The notes below the pieces were generated by a model that worked only from the letters and a program-made list of their open reading frames with translations, searched no databases and was not told the DNA's origin. From Lonicera japonica (taxonomy: Eukaryota > Streptophyta > Magnoliopsida > Dipsacales > Caprifoliaceae), in assembly GCA_021464415.1 (NCBI GenBank), contig CM038470.1:33722099-33786098 (forward strand): DNA of 64,000 nt, read 5' to 3'. Each line of letters opens with the position of its first letter. The first letter of the stretch is position 1. A program made the translations under genes and the position numbers. Positions 1-11,726 of the stretch are shown piece by piece.

Positions 1-2485
1 TAATCGCTCCGTGGGCTAAAAAAATATTGGATTCATCAGTTTGATCTCTTTCGGAGGTCAAATAGCTAGGATCTAATTTTGTTTAATTATAATCATTGGT
101 GAACTGGATATATTAACCTGATCGGGTTGGAACTCAAATTTAAATGGAGCAAGATTTGTGGCCCGACTTGGATAAATAAAGTCCATAGCCGCTAAACTAG
201 ACATATGGGCTATGTTATGGACTAGCACACTAAAGCCAATGAAGCCCACACGTGGCCCAAGTAGTCAATCGGGACCAAAGACATGCACTTACACAATAAT
301 AAAGCCTATTAATTTTTAGGCCCTGGGCGATCGCCTTATAAGCTCACCCTTAGGGCTAGCTCTAAAGTTGTTCATCCGGAAAAGAGAATAAAAATGATTA
401 TGGAGTAGGTATTTTTTTAGGCCTATAATTCTTCGCATTGTGGTTGTTTGCTTTGTTTTACACACATAGAGGTCCTAGTTGTATTCGAATAATCTAACTG
501 AGATGGACATGCCTAAATAATCCGCAACAGCTTGGTGCTGACTGTAGGAAAACAAAAGTTTTTACAAAAAATATTACTTCATCAAGAAAACCATCATGGC
601 ACCAAGAAGTACATAGTCTGCCATCTCTCAAATTGCCGCACTATAATTAACCTAAGTTACCAACAGGACAAGACCCCACAACATGTCCATAACTTAACAG
701 AGGTTTTCGCCCTTTAATAATGTCCTTAAAGTTCACCTTCGCTGGCACTGCAAGCCAACCGAGACCAGGGGGCTGACCCTTCGGACTGTCACGTGCCATT
801 AGAAGAGACGCAATTTTACAAATCGTTATCACCACAACACGTGTCAATAAGAGACCTTTGTACGTAGTGATATTTCTCATGATATATGTGAAGGGTTGCA
901 TTCAACCTATAGTCATGATGAATTGGGCTAGTGTAACCATAGCATGACACACACAGGAGGAAGAAGTAGTACATAAATATTAAGCTATGCAAAGTTTCCA
1001 GACACATGGATGACACAATTATTAATGCAACGCAGGTCTGAGCAGGAGCATCGTAGAGACTAAGAGGAGCAAATTTCACCCTTTAGACCTACGGGGGCAT
1101 CTTAAATTGAGAACCCCCGATGCCCATTATAGCATTAGAATAGGTGAAAGAATTGATCAGGTGATTCAAAAATGTGGAAAGGGGTAAGCATGACCTGGCC
1201 ACCCTTTACACGCTGTGTAGAAGACACGCCATTTCCTCGTAAATTGAAAATCCTTATTGGACACATACAACGTGACTAACGACCCCCTTAATTATTTAAT
1301 GGCTTATAAGTCCATCTTGAAGTTGCACAATGTTAGAGATGAAGGGGTTTATAAAGCCTTTCTAATTACACTCGATCAGGGAGTCGGCAATGCTGTGGTA
1401 CCAAGGCTTAAAAAAAGGTTAATCGACTTATTCAAACAGTTTAACATCGTTTTCCTTTGGCATTTCTCAAGTAGAAGAGCCCGACGGAAATCTTAAACCA
1501 TAAACTTGACAGTAAAATAAAAAGAAAGGGCAACCCTTTAGGAGTACAAAACAAGGTTCAACATTAAGGAAATGATTGTGCATGCCCTAGACGACATGAA
1601 CGCTTTCACCGTCTTCGTCGAGAAGGTCACCAATGAGAAGGCATTATAATTTTTCTCCAAGAAAATGTCGGCCTCTATGAACGAGGTTAATGATCGAATT
1701 CAAAAGTATATTAGAGCATAAGAGGTCCTAGCCTTTCCACAAGGCTTAGTTAGGGACGCCAAAAAGAGAAAGGACTCGCAAGAGTCCAAGGATAAGAAGA
1801 AATCGAAAGACAAGAAGGGAAAAGCCAAAGATTAAATCAATCTCCATCATGTAGACAAGAGAACTCCCTTAAAGGGAATTTCATCGAGGAACTTATTAAG
1901 CTATTGTTAGATCTCCTTCTCAGCTAGACATATGCGTCCAGTTGGGATCGGGGCCTCGACCAAAAATACAGTACTAAATATTAGCCTTTCTTCACGAACA
2001 TGCACATACATTGGCTTGGAGCCATGATGACATGCCTAGAATTCACCCGGACATGATGGTCTACTGTGTAGGAGTCAACTTCGACCATAGGCCTACTCAA
2101 CAAAAGAGGGAAAACATGTTAGTTGAAAAATAGGCAGTAGGGCATGTATAAGTGAACAAACTTATCAATGACTAATTTCTTTGAGAAGTCTAGAACCCTG
2201 AGTGGCTACAAAATGTGTCGTTGAATGCTAATGGGAGCTGGAGATTTTATGTAAATTTCACCGATTTGAACAAAGTATGCCATAAGGTCAGGTTTCCATT
2301 GCCATGCATTGACCAGCTAGTGGATGCCATATCTAGACATTAGCTCATTTGCTTCATGGACACATATTCCAGTTATAACTAGATAAAAATGGACCTGTCC
2401 AATGAAGAGAAAACCTCTTTTATCACAGATTGGGGTTTATATTGCTATCGAGTTATGCCCTTCAGATTTGAAAACGCGGGTGAAA
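1..2485 (+). mobile_element. Degenerate Ty3/gypsy retrotransposon remnant (copy 1), Tat/Retand-like
   Basis: A broken element with recognisable parts in order. Bases 1-~528 look like the end of an LTR. At 529-553 the text 'cttggtgctgactgtagg' resembles the LTR/primer-binding junction of plant Tat-type elements. A gag fragment lies around 1,200-1,850 (YNVTNDPLNYLMAYKSILKL is readable from 1,257). A pol linker follows, then a reverse transcriptase N-terminal part at about 2,215-2,480, with VNFTDLNKVCHKVRFPLP-like text and GLYCYRVMPF. Stops and frameshifts occur throughout and the protease is missing, so it is non-functional. The same remnant recurs at 36,650-39,697 plus 44,124-44,840, showing that it predates the segmental duplication. 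Lineage is inferred from the gag/RT wording only. Confidence 0.8.
1257..1496 (+). pseudogene. gag fragment of the gypsy remnant
   Basis: A 79-codon open stretch matching the conserved plant gypsy gag core (retrotrans_gag style: a YN-TDPL-YL-AYK-IL-LHNVRDE--CKAF pattern). It opens by chance inside a frame-broken gag, and recognisable gag text continues in other frames to about 1,850, ending in a lysine-rich stretch. It has no gene-level promoter or terminator of its own. It is a relic, not a host gene. Confidence 0.75.
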
Positions 2486-3330
2486 CCTAATGTGAGAATC
2501 CTAATGGGATCCTCATCGCCCCTATCTCCGCGTGAATCCCACGAGCGCTGGTGTCTTAAGGGGCACGTGTATTCTGCTCGTTTTATTTCTTTGTTCAGAG
2601 TTGTTAGTACATTTTTTGGAAAAACAGACAAAAAATGTAAATGGACTCGGACATGATACAAATACGGTCTAAGTAACTTGAGTGGGATATGGGACTATTT
2701 TATGATAATAAGAATGTGTTAGGCACCCATATCGCACTATCGGCTTCTAAATGAACATGTTTGTTTTCAAATTTTATTCTATTTCCTTACTGTTTCATAT
2801 ACAAATTTGTGTATACAAGTTGCTATGTAGCATACAAAAAGTCCTATTAGTTTCAGCATGCAAAAGTGCTCTCTAGATAGAAAGACCAATCGGGCCAACA
2901 GGAGGCCCGATCGGGTGTACCGATCTTTCGATCGAAACAGCAATTATTTATCTAGTTTCATCAATTTTTTGTATAAAAACAAAGCATGCAAAAGCGTATT
3001 TTGGTTAGTTTATAGCATGTAATGCCACTGTTAGTATGAATGCTAAAACTGAGCACTATAGTCTCGTGTGTTAGTAGTATTGATATGACTTAACGTCTAA
3101 TATAATATCGTATATTAGTCTTATTACTATATAATTAGTTTTATTACAACATAATTATTGTATTTATTTTGGTTTTATTTACTAATTTGACTTGCAAGGG
3201 TATTTAAGTAATTTCATAACTAATATAATATTCTTAAAGTAATCATTTGGTGTCACTATCAGGATAGCTAATATAGTCATTTTCTACTTTAAACACATAG
3301 CATCAGCGTGCGCGTGCACACATATATATG
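2486..3330 (+). mobile_element. LTR-like fragment with palindromes and a TATA motif (copy 1)
   Basis: Sequence abutting the gypsy RT fragment but not coding. Its first part (around 2,590-2,740) is the same repeat family as 51,020-51,200: 'ttcagagttg...agtacattttttggaaaaacagac' and 'gtgttaggcacccat'. Two perfect palindromes, CCCGATCGGG (2,906-2,915) and TTTCGATCGAAA (2,926-2,937), lie about 35 bases before TATAAAAA (2,972-2,979). Copy 2 has the equivalent block at 44,840-45,700. Read as an LTR piece; family unknown. Confidence 0.5.
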
Positions 3331-3865
3331 TCTATTTCTATCTCCCACTAATAAAGCACAAAGAGCACATACTCGTCTCGGAGGCTCAGCTGGAGTGCAA
3401 AGATGAAGAAATCATGTTGTTTTTCAAAAGTTCGAAGCAAAATGATGACGTTGACATCCGATAAGGCATAATATATTACCCCGAAGACCCGATTGGCACT
3501 CCAGGCTCATGGATCAGCACAACATGCCATCGAAACAGAGCATCAAGCAAGTGAGTCGGCAGTTTGGGCTTCCCAATTGGCTCATTTGGTGGTTACGATT
3601 TTTGACTCTCATTTAAAGTGCAAGAGTCGCAAAATGCGAATGTAACCTCTACATGCATTTTTCTCGAGGTAATTATTATATTTCCCCATTTTATAGCTCT
3701 TGAATAATTTGAGTAACTAGTTACAAGTATAATGTTTAATTACCATTCAACTTAATAGTGTATGACTCTCGAAAAAGGAAGTGGATAAAGCTGCATTTCC
3801 TTAAATTATAACTTCAAAATAAATAACTAATTTAGGTAAGAGGGGTGAAGAATTTAGTTGATTGT
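3331..3865. other. Duplicated non-coding stretch
   Basis: No gene seen. It aligns with 45,690-46,216 of copy 2 with scattered differences. It contains short G/C-rich pieces (3,360-3,600) that look like more degenerate retroelement text, then AT-rich sequence. Confidence 0.5.
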
Positions 3866-3880
3866 TGTACTCTTGAGACT

Positions 3881-4036
3881 TTTTTTTTGTTTTTTTGTTT
3901 TTAATACAAGCGATTCATGGATACATCTAGGATTCGAGCCACAGGGGTAAGGGGAAGGGATGCGAGTGCCATGATTCAAAATTAAGACCTTCCCTTATAA
4001 AAACGAGACTTTACTACGTGACTAACCCACCAAATA
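3881..4036 (-). mobile_element. tRNA-derived SINE (copy 1)
   Basis: A 156-base insertion flanked by a near-perfect target duplication (TGTACTCTTGAGACT at 3,866-3,880; a matching copy ending at 4,052). The T-run at 3,881 is the poly-A tail of a minus-strand element. Box A-like text (TAGTCACGTAG on the minus strand) is present; the box B is mutated here but intact in the copy-2 counterpart (46,231-46,372). Present in both copies, so it inserted before the duplication. Confidence 0.7.
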
Positions 4037-4052
4037 TTATATTCTTGAGACT

Positions 4053-4586
4053 TAAATAAATTTAGGGGCTATTGGCATACATGACAAAAGTTATACTCTT
4101 TTTCTATGTACTCAAGAACAAACATTTTGGCACATTAGTACCAAGGGCAAATTAAAAAATATTCAATTTCATTTATTAATGTGAAATCTAATTTAAATGA
4201 AATTAATTAAATTGTTCCTAAAATTCCCTTCAACAAAGATTAATATCTACATTAAATTGATTACCTAGAATTTTGCTAGAGATGATTTCTGATTAACCTT
4301 AATTCAAATTTATATCTATCAATTGTATTCAAACCAAAAAGTCAACCACTAATTAAGAACATTCAAATTTAAAAGCGAATTAAAAGCATTCACATTTAAA
4401 TAATAGAAAATAATTGTATAAAACGAGATCTAACTACAAACAGAATTACACCCAAACGAATAAGTTTAAGTTTGTTGGATTGAACATGTTATGAACACAT
4501 AATCATGATGAAAATATATAATTGGGATTATAAAAATTTCCATAAAGAAGCATAATTGGTTATGAACAATATATAATTGAGGTATT
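4053..4586. other. Duplicated AT-rich non-coding stretch
   Basis: No gene seen. Aligns with 46,388-46,920 of copy 2. The copy-2 sequence runs straight on, which defines the empty site of the solo LTR that follows. Confidence 0.5.
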
Positions 4587-5201
4587 TGTTGACTTAGAAG
4601 GTCTTAGTCTTATTTTGATAATAACAATAAATCAATCATGTGTAATTTAACATGTGTGTTGAAGTTATTCTAGCCACATTTCAATGATCATCATACGTGG
4701 ACCAAAACTCGATCAATCCAAACCAAGATCATTCCTCTACAAGCATTGGAACAGTCAAGAAGATCAATCTCATCACAATGCAAATCCATGAAGCTCAAAA
4801 TATCAAGGATCACATGCAAAAGCTTCAAGACTAAGTGAAAATTAAATTAAAGAAACAAATCGAAGCATTCAAAGACTCGTCTATTCAACATTTGAGTGAA
4901 CGCTTAAGATAATTATGTAAAGTGTCTTATTTGATTATTTATATAGCTCATACATATTGGTATAACATTCTTAGATTGATCAAAACAAAGTTTGAATCAA
5001 AATCATTTCAAAACATCATTCTTGCAAAAACCGATTTTGAAAAAAAATTCATATTAAATTGATTTGAGCATTTTTTTGAGCTCTCCTGAAAATGGGTGTC
5101 TTAGGAACCTTTATTTGACCTATCCCAAGCATTAAAATTGATTTTAGAGCTTATATGCAAAAGTGTAAAAATTAGAATTTTGGCCTGATGGATAGAGCCC
5201 A

Positions 5202-5276
5202 TCAGTCGACTAAGGAGCTTAGCTCAGTCGACTGAGGCTCTATCAGTCGACTGATGAGATTTGCTCAGTCGACTGA
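5202..5276 (+). repeat. Cluster of four AGTCGACT-cored palindromes in the copia LTR
   Basis: Copies at 5,202-5,211 (partial), 5,224-5,235, 5,243-5,254 and 5,265-5,276; the full unit is TCAGTCGACTGA. They lie 95-170 bases upstream of the LTR TATA motif. The same cluster occurs in the other LTRs of the family (around 14,950-15,025, 40,495-40,570 and 43,465-43,503). Confidence 0.85.
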
Positions 5277-5370
5277 TACTTCAGAATATAGCCGTTCGAT
5301 TTCTAACTTTTTACTATTTTTGGTGCCAAACTTCTACCAAACCTCAAAAACGGTTATATCACTCTTGGGA

Positions 5371-5380
5371 CTATATATAT
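5371..5380 (+). promoter_or_regulatory. Probable TATA box of the copia LTR
   Basis: CTATATATAT in the sense orientation of the LTR, downstream of the palindrome cluster. The equivalent motif is kept in the minus-strand family members (for example near 14,850 and 40,392). Confidence 0.5.
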
Positions 5381-6108
5381 GACTTCCTAGACTCATTTGA
5401 AACCACTTTTGATCATTCTTACATCTATTCTTCATCTATCTTCAATATCAAAAGATTCAAGAAATAGTTTTTGATCTATCATTCTTTATTTGAGTTATAA
5501 ATCTTGATCAAACAAGATAACTCTAGTGTGAGCGTCAATTGTATCATTTAAATACTTTAGAGTCGTTGTTCATCGGTGTGAATCACCAAACAATTTATAT
5601 TCAAATTGTGAGAGGTAAATCTCATAGGAAAACAAGAAGGTAAATTCTTGTTTAGTATTTGTGAGAAGTAAATCTCATAAATTAGTAAGAGGGATTTTTG
5701 TGAGAGTATTGTGGTACAGCAATACTTGTAGAGTATAGTGAGACAACAACACTTGTAAATGTTTGATCTTCACCTGGAAGAAGATTGGAATTAGTGAAAC
5801 TTCTCGGGGAACTAACCAAGCGCGGACTATGGTTTGGTAAACCAAAACCGTGAGAACAAAAAGCCTTGGACTTCCAATTGATTTAATCTTTCTAACTCAA
5901 GCTGTTTATTTGATTGCATTTATATTTATTGTTTGCTCTTGGGATTGATTGTTTGTTTGTTTATTTGCTTGAAATTGATTATTTCCTTGATATATTTGTT
6001 TAGTAAATTTGTTTTGCTTAAACATTTCTAGAAAATTATTTAATTCCGCATTAAGTTTTTTAAACCCTATTCACCCCCCTCTAAGGTTGAAACCCGGCCA
6101 ATAGTATT

Positions 6109-6719
6109 TACTTTGGTGACGATCATTAATATTTTGGGATGCGAATTCACCTAAATATTATGAACAATATTTAGTTCATAATATTAAGGTGAACTTATTT
6201 AATTGATGTGAAATAACAAACATAAACAACATGAAATTGAATACAAATAAAAAGTACCTTACACCTTTGGCATAGTAAAGTAAGTATAATATCAAATATT
6301 TGAGATTTCATTCTATACCAGTGGAATGAATTTACCATTATAATCTTGAACCGGACAAAGTCAATATGATAGTTTGAACGAATACATGATACAAATAAAT
6401 GCACCACCAGTAGATTACATTTGGTACACAGAAAATTCTGTGTAAAATTGAGATTTTTGTGTACCACATTTAAGTAAGGATAACACAGTATATGCCTTAG
6501 AAATATGAATAATACACGAGTTATTATATGCCTTATAGTGTATTAATTGAAATAAACTTAGCTGCATTTAAAAGAGAAAATATATTGGGCTTGGAATTAG
6601 GTTGGCCCATTTAGTATAATTCCCATGACGAATATACGTGTAATATTTTTTTTTAGCATTAAGAAAAATAAAACAAGTAACATTGCAATGCAAACAATAA
6701 ATAAAAAAAATAAGAAACC
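6109..6719. other. Duplicated AT-rich non-coding stretch
   Basis: No gene seen. Closely matches 46,925-47,555 of copy 2. Small open frames here are chance products of AT-rich sequence. Confidence 0.5.
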
Positions 6720-6731
6720 AAATTAGAGACT

Positions 6732-7045
6732 TCCCAATGGCCTTATAACCTAGTGGTATCCACTCTGATCTTGTATTAGAGACTTTACAGGTTGATATGT
6801 CCACCTCGTATGTGGGTGGGTGGTTGTGATGATACATATGATATTGTTCGCGGTTCGTTTGGTTGGTGATGTAGAAGGAAGTTAAAGCTGCTCTCTAGGT
6901 CCAGTTGATTAGCTCGGTTGGGAGATTCTCATGAGGGTGACGCGAAACAAAACTTGCTTATTCATCTCTTTGGTTAGCGAATTATCTAATTCATAGTATA
7001 GTTAGGGCGACGAAATTCTATGATATGAATGATTAATAAAAAAAG
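6732..7045 (+). mobile_element. tRNA-derived SINE insertion (copy 1 only)
   Basis: A 314-base insert between AAATTAGAGACT (6,720-6,731) and AAATTTAGAGACT (7,046-7,058), with an A-rich 3' end. A box A-like TAACCTAGTGGT (6,746-6,757) and a degenerate box B (GGTTGATATGTC, 6,790-6,801) give the tRNA-like head. Copy 2 carries the unfilled site at about 47,555, so the insertion postdates the duplication. Confidence 0.8.
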
Positions 7046-7058
7046 AAATTTAGAGACT

Positions 7059-7207
7059 AGAGAAATACAAATTATAATAGTTAACTAAAAAAACAATTTA
7101 TATAAAACAAATACTTACTATCCATATATGTGTATTAATTGTATGGGCCAAAGAATTAAATGGCCCATATTATGTATGTGTGGCATTGTATAATAATATG
7201 AAAGTAA
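7059..7207. other. Duplicated AT-rich stretch
   Basis: No gene seen; matches 47,570-47,770 of copy 2, which has an extra local duplication of about 70 bases. Confidence 0.4.
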
Positions 7208-7598
7208 GAGCATCTACAACTGTAGTGTATAATTTTGGTTTATGTAAAATTTACATATTTTATAAAAAAAAAATCTCCAGCAGTCTTTTAAGAAATTTTG
7301 ACACCTAAGATTTGTGTAAAAATGTTGTGTAAAATATAAACCAATTTACACAACCATGTCAGATAATTTCGCGTCTATTGTCTCTCATCCCGTTTCTAGA
7401 AATAAATGGATTTGAAAAGTAAGGGAATAAATATATAATAAGTTCCACTTGTGCGTATCTAATTAGTAGTTTAATATTTACACAAAAGTCTAAAACAGAC
7501 TGTTGGAATACAAAACAATTTTTTTATTATTTTTGTATAAATCTCACTTTGGCACGTATGATTTACACAAAATTTATGTAAGATGATTGGAGATATTC
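7208..7598. mobile_element. PIF/Harbinger-type MITE
   Basis: 391 bases with imperfect inverted ends (GAGCATCTACAACTG left; GAATATCTCCAATCA on the complement of the right end), the familiar GAGCATCTCCAAC style of plant MITEs. The flanking 3-base duplication is TAA/TAC. The copy-2 sequence near 47,767 lacks the insert ('gaaagtaagtactc'). Non-coding. Confidence 0.72.
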
Positions 7599-7601
7599 TA
7601 C

Positions 7602-8340
7602 ATACTCAAAACACAACTAATGTAATAATATGTTTGAACTATATTATATAAATGTTAGATATAATAATCAATTAGAAAAGTTAATATGTCTAAACAACTA
7701 AGGAATTTATAATATTATAATAATGATAAACGGACAATAGTATTTATAAAATAATTTTGGGATAAAAGTTGTTCCACATAGTAAAATAGATTTTTTAAAT
7801 GTTCAAATATATGTATACATATAATGATTTTTTATAATCATGGGGTTTTCATTCAAATTGAACAAGGTTAGAACGTACTGACATTTTCTATTATTAAAGT
7901 AATAAATAAATAAAATATTAAATATATTATCTTTTCACTAAAATTTATTAAAAAATTTAATGTTTAAATTAAGGATGGAGATATTGACACTCTCAAAAAT
8001 ACTCAGTAATATTTTTACTTTCATTCGGTCATTTGCACAAACTTTTACTTAATCATTCACAATCGAGTAACATATGCCTTACTTAATTGTAAATAAACGA
8101 ATAAAAATAAAAAATTTAACAAATATTTTTAAGAATACAAATATCACTACCTTAAATTTACGAGTCCTTTATTAGAACCACTCGATCTAAATGGTCCTTC
8201 GTATTATTAGAAAATAAATTTATTAACGTGGAAGAGGCCAAAAACACGTGGCAGACTATTGGGCACTGCAGGGATTAACTTCACAGTTGTCTTTAACTAT
8301 TTTTAGAATATTTTATTTTATAATGGTATAAATTGTGTGC
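7602..8340. other. Duplicated AT-rich stretch
   Basis: No gene seen. Aligns with 47,775-48,460 of copy 2, where about 80 extra bases (48,010-48,090) resemble text near 59,985. Confidence 0.4.
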
Positions 8341-9690
8341 ATTGTTATTTGAGATAATGTGTTATAAGGCCTCACTACATAATATTTTATAACTTTAAGA
8401 ACTGATTCATGTTTAATAAAGGAAAGTAGTACGAATTTCATAATTTGGTTTTATAATATATAAGGACACTTTTCATAATATTAATTTATTTTAAGAAAAA
8501 TGATAATTGTTGATCGACAAGAATACTCTGCTATATCATCTATTCTAATTATACAAAACACATATTATTTTCTCTTACATACACATAGTTTAGAGAGAGA
8601 AAACAAAGAACAAAGGAAAAGAGAAGTTGTCTCACCAATAATCTCACCTCTTCTACCATCACTACTACCATACCACCCCCACCTGACTCTCCGATCGTAT
8701 CACCGAGATGAGCGCCGTTCTCATCATCTTCTTTTTTTTCTTCTTTTTTCTAGATGTGCAATCGTAAAACATATATAACTTTTGATCGAACAGTTAGATT
8801 TGACTGATTTTTGGATATGTTGTTCGAAAGACAAAGTTACTATAATTGCGCGAAAAATTAAGACGATCAGAGGTTGTTTTGCTATCGAAATTGACCAATT
8901 TCGACAGCCCAGCGAGATTTAAAAAAAATATGATTGTAACTCTTTTTTTTTCTTTTACGAACCCTACGTCGATCCATATATATATACATACAAATAAATT
9001 GAATGGATGTTGATCTAATCAATTTTGTTGTTCTCTATTTTTTAATGGTGCTAAAATCATTTTAACATCTTCTGGTTTGTTGTTCAGGTTGCACACATTC
9101 TGGTTGTTGTTCAGAAGGTGCTAAATACATTTAGCACGTTCTGGTTGTTATCCAGCTGGTGCTAAATGCATTTAGCACCTTTTGGTTGCTGTCCAGGGGG
9201 TGCTAAATGCATTTAGCACCATCTGGTTGCTTTTAGTGTCATAATGAGACGATATTATAAGAAAGGGGTATTAGTGTCTTTTTTATACAGTGTCCTTAAT
9301 TTACACGGCTAATTTTTAAGTGTCATTTATAATTATATTATTATTAGAATGAGCCATTATACCTAATTGTCTCTTGTTATTTACACATATGAAATCTGTC
9401 ATAAACATTTTTTTTAAAAAAAATCTAACTAAAAGTATATTTTAACAATCTCACTATTTATCACAAACAGTCCCTCCATTGCTTCTCTATTGCTTGATAT
9501 TAGCTAGGCTAGTAATTTGCAACGTACTCTCTTCATTTAAGCCGAGTTTATGTGAATTTACCCACTCTTCATTAGGCGAGCCTTATTTGAAAAACATTAC
9601 AGCACTTCATTAGTTGATGCTAAGCGAATTCTTACCAACAATTTTTTTCCAAGTAGGCCAAATGTATGTGACTGCACTCACCTCTCATTA
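8341..9690. mobile_element. Copy-1-specific block of about 1.3 kb, probable unclassified mobile DNA
   Basis: Copy 2 replaces this stretch with under 100 bases (48,460-48,530). It has an AG-rich leader (8,590-8,640), a TC-rich tract (8,725-8,750), a 41-base tandem repeat with palindromes (9,046-9,230) and degenerate 'cattaggcg' repeats (9,520-9,690). No coding domain recognised. The 20-codon frame at 8,708 is signal-peptide-like but too short to support. Confidence 0.4.
9046..9230. repeat. 41-base tandem repeat with a 22-base palindrome
   Basis: Units begin CTGGTTGTTGTCCAG-like and contain a palindrome whose half is GGTGCTAAATG. The last three units repeat at 41-base spacing (9,098, 9,139, 9,180), with a fourth cut short at 9,221 and a degenerate unit at 9,046. 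The palindrome is perfect in the units centred near 9,167 and 9,209. Confidence 0.88.
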
Positions 9691-10690
9691 GGCGGGCTTA
9701 AGGGGTGTTAGTGATAATAAAATTACTTTAAGAAGATATTTGTGACAAGGGAAATGTTTGTGACAAATATAGAAGTGTAAATAAAACCACACTAAATTAT
9801 AGAGAAAATTACTGCAGGATATAAAGATGAAAAATATTTACCTACGTAACATTGTCAAGACAAAAATTAATAAAATAGTGTACTTTTGAAAAATAATTGC
9901 AAAAGTAGCATAAAACAGTTCAATATTTTTAGAATAGGTAGAAACATTGTCAATATTTTATACTTCTGAAAAGTCTATAGAATTGTTTCACGTGACTATG
10001 CTATACTTGTATAAAATATTTTATTTAGAGCTAGTTAGATAAACATAATGAGGTACAATTTTGTCCAATCGAGTATTACATTATACACGAATGAACAAAC
10101 AAATGTTCAAATATGTACCAATTTTACTACGTGCAGCTAAGACTTGCAAAAAAAATTTATAAACCAAGTACGAATGAAATAAGATGGGGTAGTAGGCAAT
10201 AAAGTAAACGTGAATAAGACAAAAAGGACAAATATTTCATAGTAAAAATTGACTATTGTTTTGTTAAATAATTGACACAAGTACATAATTTTGGTAATTA
10301 ATTTTCTGGCAGTGCCCTGCCAATAAATATTTGTTGTCTTTAATTTGTGCTATGCAGGTAATTTTCTTTAGATAATATAAATCACATGAGTGTTTCAGTG
10401 ACTTGTCTATCATTAGATATGTGTTTGAGCGAATTATTTGAGAATATCCTAAGTTCGAATCTTGACAAACATAAAATTAACCAAACTCCAATAGAAACAT
10501 TTGTTAATTAGCAAAGAAAACATGATAGTAAAATAGGTAACACCAACTCAGAACCGAACATCTTGGATTCTTATTCCTTAAAACCCATTACCCACCCTAT
10601 CCCTAAAAATAGAACAAGCACATCTGATTTATAACATGACCTTTATTATTCTGAGCCTGTTTCTATTATATTTATTTATTAATTTTTTTT
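9691..10690. other. Duplicated AT-rich upstream region of the F-box gene
   Basis: No gene seen. Matches 48,540-49,740 of copy 2, which contains about 180 extra bases (48,780-48,965). Confidence 0.45.
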
Positions 10691-11525
10691 CAAAATTTAC
10701 GGATCGTTTCATTGCATAAATTATCTAATTTAGAATTGTTTCAGCGTAAATTAACAAATGGTAATTTTTTTCAACAAAATAAAAATTGTGGTGTGATTTT
10801 TTCTCTATGAACTTGTATGATAGTTATAAACTATTTAATTTGAACTATATATTTGTGTTTTCTTATGTAATATCTTAGATATTAACTTACGTTTGTGACT
10901 TTTTGTATACTAATTTATTTTTACAGTCAAACACTTAAATTAGATATTTAACTAATTAAGCAATTTTAAATTATTCTAATTCACAAATTGGAGAACAGCC
11001 AATGAACACTTAGTTAGAAGTCATAGATAAATCCTTATTCTTTATAACTCATTACACACCCCCTCATTTATGAATTATTCTAATTCATAAATTCTAATAT
11101 TTTTTTTTCAAAATTTATGGATCGTTTGGATGCATAAATTATCTAATTTAGAATTTTTTTTATTGTAAATTAACAAATGGTAATTTTTTTCAACAAAAAT
11201 AATAATAATTTTGTGTTGTGATTTTTTTCTCCATGAACTTGTACGATAGTTATAAGTTATGTAATTTCAAACTATATATTTGCATTCTTCTATGTAATAT
11301 CTTAGATATTAACTTAAGTTTGTGAATTTTTATATACTAATTTATTTTTGCAATCAAACACTTAAATTAGATAATTTACTAATTAAAAAAAATTTAATTG
11401 TTCTAATTCATAAATTGAATAACAGGCAAACAAGCACTTAGTTAGAAGTTAGAGATAAATAAATCGTTGAGTCCTTATTCTTTATAACTCATTACCCACC
11501 CCCTCCCTAAAAATAGAAGAAGGGC
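10691..11525. repeat. Tandem duplication of a 418-base unit
   Basis: Unit 1 starts 'caaaatttacggatcg' at 10,691 and unit 2 starts 'caaaatttatggatcg' at 11,109. The two stay alignable throughout. Copy 2 keeps only about 45 bases of the first unit (49,740-49,785) before joining sequence equivalent to 11,665, so the upstream regions of the two F-box copies differ by about 0.9 kb. Confidence 0.8.
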
Positions 11526-11718
11526 TGCTGACGCATGAACGTGAGCTTTATTATTCTAAGCCTGCTTCTATTTTATTTATTTATTTATTTTCCAAATTTA
11601 GTTTGTTTCCTTTTTAAATTTGCAGAGTTGGAGTAGGAGATAGATACGAGTCTCAGTATATAAATAAGTTGTCGAGTCCTTATTAGAATAGGAGTTGGAA
11701 GTGTCATTAGATATACGT

Positions 11719-11726
11719 TATAAATA
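11719..11726 (+). promoter_or_regulatory. TATA box of the SLF-like gene
   Basis: TATAAATA 97 bases before the ATG at 11,823. The surrounding 150 bases are nearly identical before the paralogous gene (TATAAATA at 49,834-49,841), supporting a real core promoter shared by both copies. Confidence 0.65.

Larger units (their letters stand above)
4587..6103 (+). mobile_element. Solo LTR, Ty1/copia family 'A'
   Basis: Begins TGTTGACTTAGAAGG, ends ...AACCCGGCCAATA (final CA mutated to TA), and is flanked by a perfect 5-base target duplication GTATT (4,582-4,586 and 6,104-6,108). No internal region, hence a solo LTR left by LTR-LTR recombination. Same family as 14,131-15,687 and the two LTRs at 39,698-41,180 and 42,701-44,123. 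It carries four AGTCGACT-centred palindromes (5,202-5,276) and a TATA motif (5,371-5,380). Copy 2 has the uninterrupted site near 46,918, so the insertion is younger than the duplication. Confidence 0.92.

Noticed and set aside
2402..2656. Open frames on both strands as genes
   Set aside because: They overlap the gypsy reverse-transcriptase relic in a different frame and the adjoining LTR-like text.
5202..5276. Regularly spaced palindromes as a CRISPR-like array
   Set aside because: Units are short, spacing is uneven, and they lie inside an LTR repeated elsewhere in this plant sequence.
10380..10470. tRNA-like box B (GTTCGAATC near 10,452) as another SINE
   Set aside because: No convincing box A, tail or target duplication; the same text is simply shared with copy 2.
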